From assembly GCA_016713665.1 (NCBI GenBank), contig JADJOR010000009.1, positions 62,001 to 126,000 on the forward strand: a stretch of DNA of 64,000 nt, in the 5' to 3' direction. Under the pieces are notes generated by a model, which saw nothing but the letters and a program-made list of their open reading frames with translations, was not told the DNA's origin and made no database searches. This DNA is from Deltaproteobacteria bacterium (GTDB taxonomy: Bacteria; Myxococcota_A; UBA9160; UBA4427). How positions within the stretch are numbered: position 1 is the stretch's first letter; every line of letters begins with the position of its first letter. Both the position numbers and the translations under genes were made by a program. Positions 34,513 through 43,773 of this stretch are shown piece by piece.

Positions 34513-34577
34513 GGCGGATAGGAAGCATAAGAGGTCTCTTCTGCACCGCCGCAAAGATCATACAGGTCAACTGGCCC
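34513..34577 (-). repeat. IS91-linked repeat, copy B (inverted)
   Basis: Read on the minus strand: GGGCCAGTTGACCTGTATG, then GCAGAAGAGACCTCTTATG and CTTCCTATCCGCC. It matches copy A over about 65 bases with the same landmarks but in opposite orientation. A perfect 10-base inverted repeat (ATCGAGCCTC at 34501-34510, GAGGCTCGAT at 34602-34611) encloses it. Confidence 0.65.
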
Positions 34578-34644
34578 GCTGAACCGCCCCGGGTTTTCCG
34601 GAGGCTCGATCAGTTGAGCCCGCCCATCATGTCCGCCCGGCTGC

Positions 34645-35503
34645 ATGCGGGAGGGCGGGATGAGTCTGCATGCCGACGTGGCGGTCCCGGCCCGCGATCG
34701 CCAGGGACTCGAACGGCTCTGCCGTTATGTCGACCGTCCGCCGCTGGCGCTTGGGCGGCTCGAACCGCTGACGGATGGTCGGCTGGCCTATCGTTTCAAG
34801 ACGCCGTGGCGCGACGGGACGACGCATTTCGTGCTGGAGCGGCGGGAGCTGCTCGAACGGCTGCGCGCCGCTGATCCCACCGCCGCGTGCGCATCAGGTG
34901 CGGTACCACGGGGTGCTCGCGCCGTGGCCGAGCGGGCGGGACGAGGTGGTGCCGGCGGGGGGTTGGAACGCTGCCCGGGTCGAGCGGGTCGGGTGGGGTG
35001 ACCCGGTGCCTGGACAAGTCGACTCAGCGCCGTCGCAGGCGGGGGGAGGCTCGATCAGCGACCGGGCAGTCGACCGCGCATCCGGCAGGCGCAAGCAGGA
35101 CGAGGCGCACGCGGAACGTGTTGCTTTGGACCAGCCCGCCGAACAGCAAGCCGATCAGAAGCACCCGCCTACTCGCCGCATCGCATGGGCCGACCTGCTG
35201 AAGCGCGTCTTCGAGGCCGACGCACTGCGATGTCCAGACTGCGGCGCGCGGATGCGGATGATCGCGGCGATTACGGAGGCCGACGTCGCGCACCGGATCC
35301 TCGAGTGTCTCGCGCTTGCGCAGCGGGCGCCGCCGCTTGGTCCAGGCAACGAGATCGGTCGGGGGATCGATCGAGCGGTTGCGATGGATCGAGTCCGCTT
35401 CGACCAAGCGCACGGCGAGATGCAGGCGGACTCAGGATTCGATCCGGGATTCGAATTCGATCAGACCCTGCGCGAGCCGCAGTCCCCAAACGACGCCATC
35501 TGA
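34645..35503 (+). pseudogene. Second IS91-family transposase remnant, 5'-truncated and frameshifted
   Basis: Begins abruptly inside the Y2 region: 'GGMSLHADVAVPARDRQGLE', 'RLCRYVDRPPLALGRL', 'YRFKTPWRDGTTHFV'. One extra base at about 34862 shifts the frame; the next frame gives 'LIPPPRAHQVRYHGVLAPW' and the C-terminal zinc ribbon 'LRCPDCGARMRMIAAITEA', ending TGA 35503. It is homologous to the copy at 32190-33835 but diverged (for example VARPPLAL/VDRPPLAL), so two different elements rather than a recent duplication. The N-terminal zinc finger and HUH motif are missing. Confidence 0.85.
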
Positions 35504-35859
35504 CGCGATGCGCGGATGATTCGTCGATCACGGGCGGCGATCGACAGGGCGCAAGCTCGCCGAAAGACGGCTGGCCCAGCGGGCTTCGGGGTGAGTTTGG
35601 GATGTGGGTCGGTGGTAAAGCTTGCAATCGCCCCGGAACGGGCCAAGTCGACCTGAATCCCGTTACCGTCGGCGTGGAAGATCCCCCTCTTGCTCCCTGC
35701 GCGCCACCGAGCTCCACGTCACGCCGACCGATCCGGCCGCCTGGGCATGGACGGAAAAGGCCTGGCGGGGCTGACGCGGCGCGCATCGGATCCGAAGCGC
35801 GCCCGACCCGGATCGCTCCTGGAGCCGATCCGCCGGTTCTGGATCAAGCCGCTACCGGA
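35504..35859. other. Non-coding tail of the second IS91 remnant
   Basis: 356 bases between the transposase remnant and the end of the giant broken gene. It includes repeat copy C (35640-35706). No other gene or hairpin is convincing. Confidence 0.5.
35640..35706 (+). repeat. IS91-linked repeat, copy C
   Basis: Starts GGGCCAAGTCGACCTGAATC and continues with GTTACCGTCGGCGTGGAAGA and CCCTCTTGCTCCC; more diverged than copies A and B but collinear with A, including the preceding bases (AAAGCT..AAT.CG.CCCCGGA). Confidence 0.5.
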
Positions 35860-38800
35860 TCACGCCGAAAACCGCGATCCATGTCTCGACCGGCGCAAAG
35901 CGAATAGCATCCCGGCACCCAGCGCGAGCCCGACCGCCGAGCCCGGCTCCGGGGACGATCCGGATCCCCACGTCGTGCGTCTCGGCGAATGGATCCCGCC
36001 GCGGTCCCGGAGCCCGCGGCCTCGGGAGGCCGCGGGACTCGTGTACGAGCCGCCGCGCACGCGCCGATTCGCTCCCGCGATCGACTCCGTCCACTCTGCG
36101 ACGTTTCCGCCTGATCAAACGTTCCGTACGGGCTCCAGGCTAGCGGTGTAGGAACCGACGTTAATCGGGAACGTCCGCACGTTTTCGCAGTTGGCCGAGT
36201 CAGGAACACGATCGACGCGATGCACAAGATCGGATTCGCACTGCCCGCCGGCGAATCGAAATAGCCGCCCGTCACGGGATCGAAGTAGGCAGCCTTGTAC
36301 CACTCGTCTTCAGTCGGAAGCGAGTGGCGCGCGCCCGCGTTGCGCACGATCACGTTCGCGACGACGCCCTCCGCCGTGATCGTGTAGGCGCCATCCTCGG
36401 TCGTCGTGACGTCCTGCGGCCCCGTTGGTTGACCGTTGTGCAGCCAATTCGCGAAGCGCATCGCATCGTAGAGGGAGACGAAGTTGATGGGACGCGCGTC
36501 GCGCGAGGCAAACACCGTGTAGTGATAGCTGCCGGGATCGCCCGTCCGCCGGATGAATCGGTAGACGTTCGCGACCGCGCCGAAGCCGGTCCCTTCGGGC
36601 GGGTTGGCCGGGTTCGCGACCTCTGCGAAGTCGATCACGACTTCGAAGCTCCACGTGTCGAGCGGATCGCTGCCGAAGGCGACTTCGTCGCCGTCGAGAC
36701 GTCCGTCGTTGTCGCTGTCCGGGTCGAGTGGATCGGCGACGTTGCGGTTCTCGTACCAGGCGATCTCGTCGTCCCCCGCCGACGCAGAGAGCACGTCGAC
36801 GTCCCCGTCCCCATCAGGTCGGCAGCGAACACCGACTGGGCGTCGTCAGCCAACGCCGTGATGACCTGCTGCGGACCGAAGCTCCTGATCCGTCCGTGTT
36901 CGCATACCAGGCGATCTCGTCGTCCCCCGCCGACGCAGAGAGCACGTCGACATCCCCGTCCCCATCCACGTCGGCGGCGAAGACCGATGTGGCGGCGATG
37001 GCGAGCGTCGTGATGATCTGCTGCGGCCCGAAGCTCCCGAGCCCGTCCGTGTTTTCGTACCAGGCGATCTCGTCGTCGAAGCGCGGACGCGGAGAGCATC
37101 GACGTCCCCGTCCCCGTCCACATCCGCAGCGAAGACCGAGCGGGCCGAATCGGCGAGCGTCGTGATGATCTGCTGCGACCCGAAGCTCCCTGAGCCCGTC
37201 CGTGTTCGCATACCAGCCGATCTCGTCGTCCCCCGCTGACGCAGAGAGAACGTCGACGTCCCCGTCCCCGTCCACGTCGACGGCGAAGACCGATGTGGCA
37301 CCGTCGGCGAGCGTCGTGATGATCTGCTGCGGCCCGAAGCTCCCGAGGCCGTCGGTGTTGGCATACCACGCGATCTCGTCGTCGCTCTCGGAAGCCGAGC
37401 ACATCGACGTCCCCGTCCCCGTCGACATCGGCGGCGAAGACCGATGTGGCACCGTCGGCGAGTGTCGTGATCGTCTGCGGCCCGAAGCTCCCGAGTCCGT
37501 TCGTGTTCTCGTACCAGGCGATCCCGGTCGTCGTCCCCGCGAGGCGCCGAGCGCGTCCGCATCGCCGTCGCCATCCACGTCGGTCGCGATGACCGACGCT
37601 GCGCCATCGGCCAGCGTCGTGATGATCCGCTGCGGACCGAAGCTCCCAAGCCCGTTCGTGTTGGCGTGCCAGGCAACCTCGTCGTCGACGAGCGACGCCG
37701 TGAGGACGTCGAGGTCGCCGTCCCGTCGAGGTCACCCGTCGAGACGGCGACGGCCTGGTCGGCGAGCGTCGAGATCAGCTGCTGCGGACCGAAGACACCG
37801 CTTGCGATCTCCTCGCCATCGAGGAGCCCATCGTCGTCGCTGTCGGGATCGTTCACTGCCGTCCCGACCGCCTGTTCGAAGGCGTTGCCGAGCCATCGGC
37901 GTCCGCATCGTCGGCGCCGTCGACCTTCCCATTGGCGTTCTGGTCTCGAAGGGTCGGCGCGAATCCGTTCGTGACCTCGAAGCTGTCGAGCAGCCCATCC
38001 CCGTCGCTGTCCACCGCGAGGGGGTTCGTCGCGTGCACATTCACCTCGGCGGCATCCGAGAGGCCATCATCATCGCTGTCCGGGTCGGCGGGTCCGTATC
38101 GTGTGTGTTCACCTCGGCGCCGTCCGAGACCGTCGTCGTCGCTGTCCGGATCGCGCGGGTCCGTGGCGTGGGTGTTCACCTCGGGCGCGTCGAAGGCCCG
38201 TCTTCGTCGCTGTCGGCATCAAGCGGGTCGGCCAGATTGCGGTTCTCGTACCAGGCGACTTCATCCGTCCAGCTCGAGGCCGAGAGCACGTCCACGTCGC
38301 CGTCGCCGTCGAGATCCGACGCGATGGCAGGCGCAACGTCGAACGCCGGCATCGCGATCGCCCGCTGCGGCCCGAAGCTCCCCGCGCCGTCCGTGTTCTC
38401 GTACCAGGCGATGGGTCCGGTCGCGACCGAGCTCGAAAGCACGTCCAGGTCGCCGTCGCCGTCCATGTCGACGGCGACGACGGATTGGGCCCGGTCGGCG
38501 AGCGTCGTGATGATCTGCTGCGGGCCGAAGCTCCCGAGCCCGTCCGTGTTGGCATACCACGCGATCTCATCGTCGTTCTCCGATGCCGACAAGACATCGA
38601 CGTCTCCGTCCCCATCCAGGTCGGCGGCGGAGACGGATCGCGCAGCATCGGCCAGCGTCGTGATGATCTGTTGCGGCCCGAAGCTTCCCGCGCCATCCGT
38701 GTTCGCGTACCACGCGATCTCGTCGTCGATGAGCGACGCCGACAGCACGTCGACGTCGCCGTCCCCGTCGACATCGGCAGCGAAGACGGATCGCGCACTA

Positions 38801-40178
38801 TCGGCCAACGTGGAAATGATCTGCTGCGGCCCGAAGCTCCCCGCCCCATCCGTGTTTTCGTACCACGCGATCTCGTCGTCGAGTCGCGAGGCCGAAAGGA
38901 CGTCGACGTCGCCGTCTCCGTCGACGTCGGCGGTGGCGATCGCAAACGGAAAATCAGCCAGCGTCGAGATGATCCGCTGCGGCCCGAAGCTCCCCGCCCC
39001 GTTCGTATTTTCGTACCAGGCGATCTCGTCGTCGGTCGCCGAAGCCGAGAGCACGTCGAAGTCGCCGTCTCCGTCGACGTCGGCGGAGATGAGCGTTTGC
39101 GGGCCGTCGGCGAGCGTCGAGATCGTCTGCTTCGGCCCGAAGCTCCCCAGTCCGTCCGTATTCGCGTACCAGGCGATCTCGTCGTTGGCGACCGAAGCGG
39201 AGCAAGTACGTCCATGTCCCCGTCGCCGTCCAGGTCGGACGCGAACACGGCCTCGACGAAGTCGGCGAGTGTCGTGACGACCCGCGGCGCACCGAAGGTC
39301 CCCCTTCCCTGCTCCGCAGCGTCCGTCAGTCCATCGCCGTCGCTATCGACGTCGCCGAGATCCGTTCGGGCCGCGATTTCGACGAGGTCCGCCAGGCCGT
39401 CGCCATCGCGGTCGACGTCGTCCTCGCTCGGATCGTTCGCCTGGCTGCAGCCGCCGTCGCCGCCGGCGAAGTCGACGAGAGGCCATCGCCGTCGTTGTCG
39501 ATGCCGTCGCGACAGGCCTGCGGCCCGATCGCGAAAGCGCACGTACGGATAGCGGCCCCGACCGACGCTCGAGGTCTGCCCATCGCCGAAGTTGACGCGC
39601 TGGAGCGGCGACACGATGCCGCTCATCGCTCGCCACCTCGACGCCATCGACGAAGACGTCCGCCGTCGTGCCGTCGCCCGCGATCTCGATCAGGAAGTAG
39701 TCGGTTCGGCCCGTCTGAAGCGGCGGCAGCGTCGCCGATCCAGCGCCCTAAAACGACATCAGCGTACCGCCCACGGCGTTCGACCCGAAGCTCACGAACC
39801 AGCGGTTGGTCCCGTCCGCCACCTCGAGGACGATGTTCGCGTCGACGGCGTCCGCGAGATCGACGACGCGCATGCGCGCCGCGAGCGTCCACGACATGCC
39901 CGGGCCGGGACCCGCGAGGCGGTAGCGATTGCGCGCGCCGATGTTCTCGACCTGCCAGGCCGCGACACCGGGAAATTCGGGGTCGGATCCGATCGGCGAG
40001 GCGCCGGCCGTACCGTCGCCGGGCTCCGTGATGAAGCCCTCGGTCAGCGGGTCGGTGCGGCCGTAGTGGGTCTGCGCGTGGGCAGCGCCCACCCCTGCGA
40101 GGGAATCGATCAGGAGTGCCCGGCGAGAATCAGTGTGGCCGGAGAAAGGAGCGACCTACCACTCTTGTACTTCGACAT
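35860..40178 (-). pseudogene. Giant FG-GAP/TSP3/FGE protein gene with PEP-CTERM tail, many frameshifts
   Basis: Read from ATG 40178, with frame corrections: signal peptide (MSKYKSGRSLLSPATLILAG.. to AAHA-QTHYG), a beta-sandwich ('NRYRLAGPGPGMSWTLAARM'), calcium-type TSP3 repeats ('DVDSDGDGLTD'), seven FG-GAP/VCBS-like repeats (38200-39300), TSP3 repeats ('DPDSDDDGLSDAAEVN'), seven more repeats (36800-37800), TSP3, a formylglycine-generating-enzyme-like domain ('RHSLPTEDEWYKAAYF', restored 'GNVAEW' and 'RGGSYTSP'), and the tail 'PEPGSAVGLALGAGMLFALRRSRHG'. Each repeat is about 51 residues: DVDGDGDVDVLSAS..DDEIAWYENTDG..SFGPQ. At least ten one-base shifts break it. Would be a roughly 1,400-residue surface protein anchored by exosortase. 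Confidence 0.75.
36780..39320 (-). repeat. Fourteen tandem ~153-base FG-GAP repeats in two blocks
   Basis: The 20-base core around TGCTGCGGCCCGAAGCTCC (plus strand) recurs near 36858, 37018, 37170, 37326, 37468, 37628, 37780 and again near 38361, 38517, 38669, 38821, 38976, 39130, 39283. Spacing is 142-160 bases. The DNA identity between units is high, as for recently amplified repeats. Confidence 0.9.
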
Positions 40179-40498
40179 CGTCCCATTATGAAGCATCTGC
40201 TTCTTTCCTCGATCGTCGAATACAGCACACAGGCCATTCGACGGCCAGAATGAACATTCGGTCGCAGGAAAGTTGCGAATGATCTGCGCCGCCGATGCGT
40301 CCGCGCGACCCTGGAGCGGTCGACCGGCCCCCGACGTCCCGAGAGCCCCATCGCTCCGGTCCCTCCCTCGTGCAGCGGATTCCTATAGCATTGCCCCTCG
40401 AGGCTGATCTCGTGCACCGATCGACGTCCGATCGGGCCCCGCGCGTCGCCGCGCCGCGCGAGAATCGACCCCGCATGTCTCGCCGAAGGAGTCCCGAC
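40179..40498. other. Divergent intergenic region (giant gene / OYE-like enzyme)
   Basis: 320 bases without a gene. AAGGAG at 40485-40490 is the ribosome-binding site of the plus-strand gene. No clear promoter, terminator or repeat seen. Confidence 0.4.
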
Positions 40499-42622
40499 GT
40501 GACGACCATCCCCCGCCATCTCCTCGCCCCCGGCCGCATCGGCAGCATGACGACGAAGAACCGCATCGTGGTGACCGCCATGGGCGTGAGCTTCGCCGAC
40601 GAGGACGGCGCGGCGGGCGATCGCCCTGTTGCCTATCACGAGCGCCACGCCGAAGGCGGCGCCGGCCTCGTCGTCGTCGGGGTCACCGGCGTCGCGCATC
40701 CGGTCGGTGCCGTCATCCCGAACCAGACGAGCCTCTCCCAGGATCGCTTCATCCCCGGCCTGCGGCGCATCGCCGAGGTCGCTCATCGCCACGGCGCGAA
40801 GGTCGCGGTCCAGCTCCACCACGGCGGCGTCGTCGCCGGGTACTCGACGCGCCTGGGCCAGTCCTCTGACGCCGGCCATGCCGAAGGCGCCTTCCGGGGA
40901 TTTCGGCACGCTCTTCTTTCCCGAAGAGCTCGCCTCGTTCATGGGCGGCGAGCGACCGACCCTGAAGGTCATGACGGAGGAGGACATCGCGGTCGTCGTC
41001 GGTCAGTTCGCGGCCGCGGCGCGCCGCGCCCAGGAGGCCGGGATCGACGCCGTCGAGATCCACGGGGGCCACGGCTACCTGATCGACGCCTTCCTCTCCC
41101 CCTCGTCGAATACGCGCACCGACGGCTACGGCGGCAATCTCGCCGGCCGCGCGCGGCTCTACCTCGAGATCCTGGCGGCTGTACGCAAGGCGGTCGGGCC
41201 CGACTTCCCGATCATCTGCAAGCTCAATGCACGCGAGGTCGGAAAGCACGACGGCGTCACCTTCGAGATCGCGGTCGAGACCGCGCGCCTGCTCGAGCAG
41301 GCCGGGGCCGACGCGATCACGGCGAGCGCCTATCACGACGTCGGCGTCGGGAAGCTCCACTCCGAATCGAACATCCCCCACGTCCCGAACACGAACGTCC
41401 CCGGCGCCGCGACGGTGAAGCGCGCCGTCGGGATCCCCGTCATCGCCTCGGGCCGCATCGAGTTCGACGACGCCGATCGGAGCATCGCGGAGAAGGCCTG
41501 CGACTTCGTGGCCTTCGGCCGCAAGATCCTGGCGGATCCCGCGTTTCCGAAGAAGCTCGCCGCGGGCTCCGCCGAGGACGTCCGGCCCTGCATCTACTGT
41601 TATACCTGCGTCAGCGCGATCTACCTGCGCCAGAAGGGGCGCTGCGCCGTCAATCCCGAGACCGGCTTCGAGTTCGTCGAGCAGGCCCGCCCCGCCGCCC
41701 GCGACGGCGCGTCGTCGTGGTCGGCAGCGGTCCGGCGGGTCTCGAGGCCGCGCGCCGCCTCGACGAACGCGGCCACGATGTCGTGCTCCTCGAAAAGGAC
41801 GAGCGGCTCGGCGGGACGCTGCGCGTCGCGTCGCTGCCCTACGAGCCGAACAACCGGCTCCTCGACTGGCTGATCGCCGAGGTCGGGAAGAGCGCGGTCG
41901 ATGTCCGCCTCTCGACGCAGGCGACGCCCGAGACGATCCGCGCGCTCGCCCCCGACGTCGTCGTCGTCGCGACCGGCGCCGTCCGCGCGCTGCCCGATAT
42001 TCCGGGCAAAGACCAGCCGATCGTCTTCAGCGGCGACGATCTGCGCGCGATGCTCTCGGGCCGCATGACGGAGGACCTGAAGCGGAAGACGTCCTGGCTC
42101 GATCGCGTGTCGAGCAAGGTCGGCGCCGCGACGGGGCTTTCGGGCAGTCCCGAGATGCTGCGCGCGGCGACGCGCGCCTACATGCCGCTCGGCAAGCAGA
42201 TCGTGATCCTCGGCGGCGAGCTCGTCGGCCTCGAGCTCGCGGAGTTCCTGACCGAGCGCGGTCGCCAGGTCACCGTCGTCGACGACGAGCCGATGCTCGG
42301 CGCCGGGCTGACCGTCGTCCGCCGCATGCGCATCATCGCCGAGCTGCGCGAGCACGGCGTCGCGCTCTTCCCCGGCGCCTCGCAGATCCGGATCGAGTCC
42401 GACGGCGTCCTCTGCGTCGACGCCGAAGGTCGACGCCAGCGCTTCGCCGCGGACCAGGTCATCGTCGCCAAGGGCACCCACGAAGATCGCGTGCTCGCCG
42501 AGTCGCTGCGTGCCGCGGGCTTCGCCGTCGTCGAGGCCGGCGACGGCCTCGAGGTCAAGTACATCGAAGGCGCGATCCGGGGCGCGTGGGACGCGGTCGA
42601 GGCGGTCGAGACCGGGCGCTGA
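40499..42622 (+). CDS. 2,4-dienoyl-CoA reductase-like (old yellow enzyme + FAD/NAD(P)) oxidoreductase, two frameshifts
   Basis: GTG 40499 follows AAGGAG by 8 bases. Residues about 1-340 are an FMN TIM-barrel ('LLAPGRIGSMTTKNRIVV', 'VQLHHGG', 'VEIHGGHGYLIDAFLSPSSN'), then a 4Fe-4S cluster ('CIYCYTCVSAIYLRQKGRC'), then an FAD/NAD(P)-binding half ('VVVVGSGPAGLEAARRL', 'VILGGELVGLELAEFL'). This is the FadH/NADH:flavin oxidoreductase layout, reducing C=C bonds conjugated to a carbonyl. The start and the last third lie in one frame and the middle in another: a +1 shift at about 40870-40900 and a compensating shift at about 41690-41715. Roughly 270 codons are therefore out of frame if the sequence is right. 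Confidence 0.88.
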   Translation: MTTIPRHLLAPGRIGSMTTKNRIVVTAMGVSFADEDGAAGDRPVAYHERHAEGGAGLVVVGVTGVAHPVGAVIPNQTSLSQDRFIPGLRRIAEVAHRHGAKVAVQLHHGGVVAGYSTRLGQSSDAGHAEGAFRGFRHALLSRRARLVHGRRATDPEGHDGGGHRGRRRSVRGRGAPRPGGRDRRRRDPRGPRLPDRRLPLPLVEYAHRRLRRQSRRPRAALPRDPGGCTQGGRARLPDHLQAQCTRGRKARRRHLRDRGRDRAPARAGRGRRDHGERLSRRRRREAPLRIEHPPRPEHERPRRRDGEARRRDPRHRLGPHRVRRRRSEHRGEGLRLRGLRPQDPGGSRVSEEARRGLRRGRPALHLLLYLRQRDLPAPEGALRRQSRDRLRVRRAGPPRRPRRRVVVVGSGPAGLEAARRLDERGHDVVLLEKDERLGGTLRVASLPYEPNNRLLDWLIAEVGKSAVDVRLSTQATPETIRALAPDVVVVATGAVRALPDIPGKDQPIVFSGDDLRAMLSGRMTEDLKRKTSWLDRVSSKVGAATGLSGSPEMLRAATRAYMPLGKQIVILGGELVGLELAEFLTERGRQVTVVDDEPMLGAGLTVVRRMRIIAELREHGVALFPGASQIRIESDGVLCVDAEGRRQRFAADQVIVAKGTHEDRVLAESLRAAGFAVVEAGDGLEVKYIEGAIRGAWDAVEAVETGR

Positions 42623-42647
42623 AGCCGAACGGTGGTCGGGCCGTTCG

Positions 42648-43739
42648 TCAGTTGCCCCCGTCCATCCGGATGACGCTCCGCGCGACCGACCCCGATCGCA
42701 GCGCCTCGAACCCGTCGTTGATCTCGTCGAGCCGGATCCAGCGCGAAACGAGCTCGTCGAGCTTGAGCCGGCCCTGGAGGTAGAGGTTCGCCTAGGTCGG
42801 CATGTCGATGCGGAAGCAGGTCGAGCCCATCGACGAGCCCTGGATGCGCCGCTCGGAGAGCAGCTCGACGGCGTGGAGCTCGAGCTGGGTCCCGATCGGG
42901 ATCATGCCGATCACCGTCGCCGTCCCCCCGACGCCCAGCATGCGGAAGCATTGCTCGGCGGTCTGCTTGAGCCCGACGGCCTCGATCGCGTGGTCGACGC
43001 CGCCCTTGGTCAGCTCGACGACCTGGGCGACGGGATCGGAGGCGCTCGCGTCGATCGTGTCGGTCGCGCCGAAGAGGGTCGCGAGCTCGAGCTTCCCGCG
43101 GAGGCGATCGACGGCGATGATGCGCTCGGCGCCGGCGAGGCGCGCGCCCTGGATCGCGTTGAGGCCGATGCCGCCGCAGCCGACGACGGCGACGGTGTCG
43201 CCGGGGCCGACCTTCGCGGTGTTCTGCGCGGCGCCGACGCCGGTCACGACGCTGCAGCCGAGCAGCGCCGCCTTCTCGAGCGGGAGCTCCTTCGTGATCT
43301 TCACGACGGCCTTCTCGTGGACCAGCATCTGCTCCGCATAGCAGGAGAGCTCGAAGTACTGATGGACCGTCGCGCCGTCGCGGCTGAGCCTCGGCCTCTC
43401 GCCGGGGCTGCGCACGAGGCCTTCGTGGGCGCAGAGGTGCGAGCGACCGCGCAGGCATTGCCGGCAGGATCCGCAGGCCATCGAGACGCACGTCACGACG
43501 TGATCGCCCGGCACGACGTAACGCACGTTCGAGCCGACCGCCTCGACGACCCCCGACGCCTCGTGCCCGAGGACCGTCGGACAGGCGCAGGGGTATTTGC
43601 CTTCCTGGAAGTGGAGGTCGCTGTGGCAGATGCCCGAGGCGACGGTCCGGATCAGGACCTCGTCCGGACCCGGCTTGTCGACCTGGACCTCGAGAATCTC
43701 GAGGGGCTTTCCGACTTCGGTGAGGACGGCGGCGCGCAT
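42648..43739 (-). pseudogene. Zinc-dependent alcohol dehydrogenase (class III-like MDR) with in-frame TAG
   Basis: MDR fold: catalytic zinc Cys38 ('GICHSDLHF'), His59-Glu60 ('LGHEASG') and the later 'LLGCSVVTG' Cys; structural zinc Cys89, 92, 95, 103 ('CGSCRQCLRG'); NAD site 'VAVVGCGGIGLNAIQG'. ATG 43739. Codon 316 is TAG (42792-42794) after 'RIDMPT'; beyond it the same frame continues for 47 codons with the proper family C-terminus ('LYLQGRLKLDELVSRW', 'LDEINDGFEALRSG') to TGA 42648. Family members have Tyr or similar at this point, one base from TAG (TAC). So either one nonsense mutation or a base-call error. The truncated 315-residue product would lack the last helix of the catalytic domain. 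Confidence 0.85.
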
Positions 43740-43773
43740 GGCGATCTCCTTGGGTGGAGCGCCGAGTATGCCG

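Larger units (their letters stand above)
32150..35710 (+). mobile_element. Degenerate IS91-family cluster downstream of tRNA-Arg
   Basis: Two decayed IS91-like transposase copies in the same direction (32190-33835 nearly full length, 34645-35503 5'-truncated), three related ~65-base terminal repeats, and an unrelated membrane-protein gene between them. The left edge is about 100 bases past the tRNA. IS91 elements move by rolling-circle transposition, have no terminal inverted repeats of the classical kind and can carry neighbouring DNA. Confidence 0.75.

Noticed and set aside
33997..34577. Integron gene cassette with attC sites
   Set aside because: Repeats are in opposite orientation, lack clear RYYYAAC/GTTRRRY ends, and no integrase is present.
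36780..39320. CRISPR array
   Set aside because: Repeat units are about 153 bases and coding (FG-GAP repeats) with no short repeat-spacer pattern and no cas genes.
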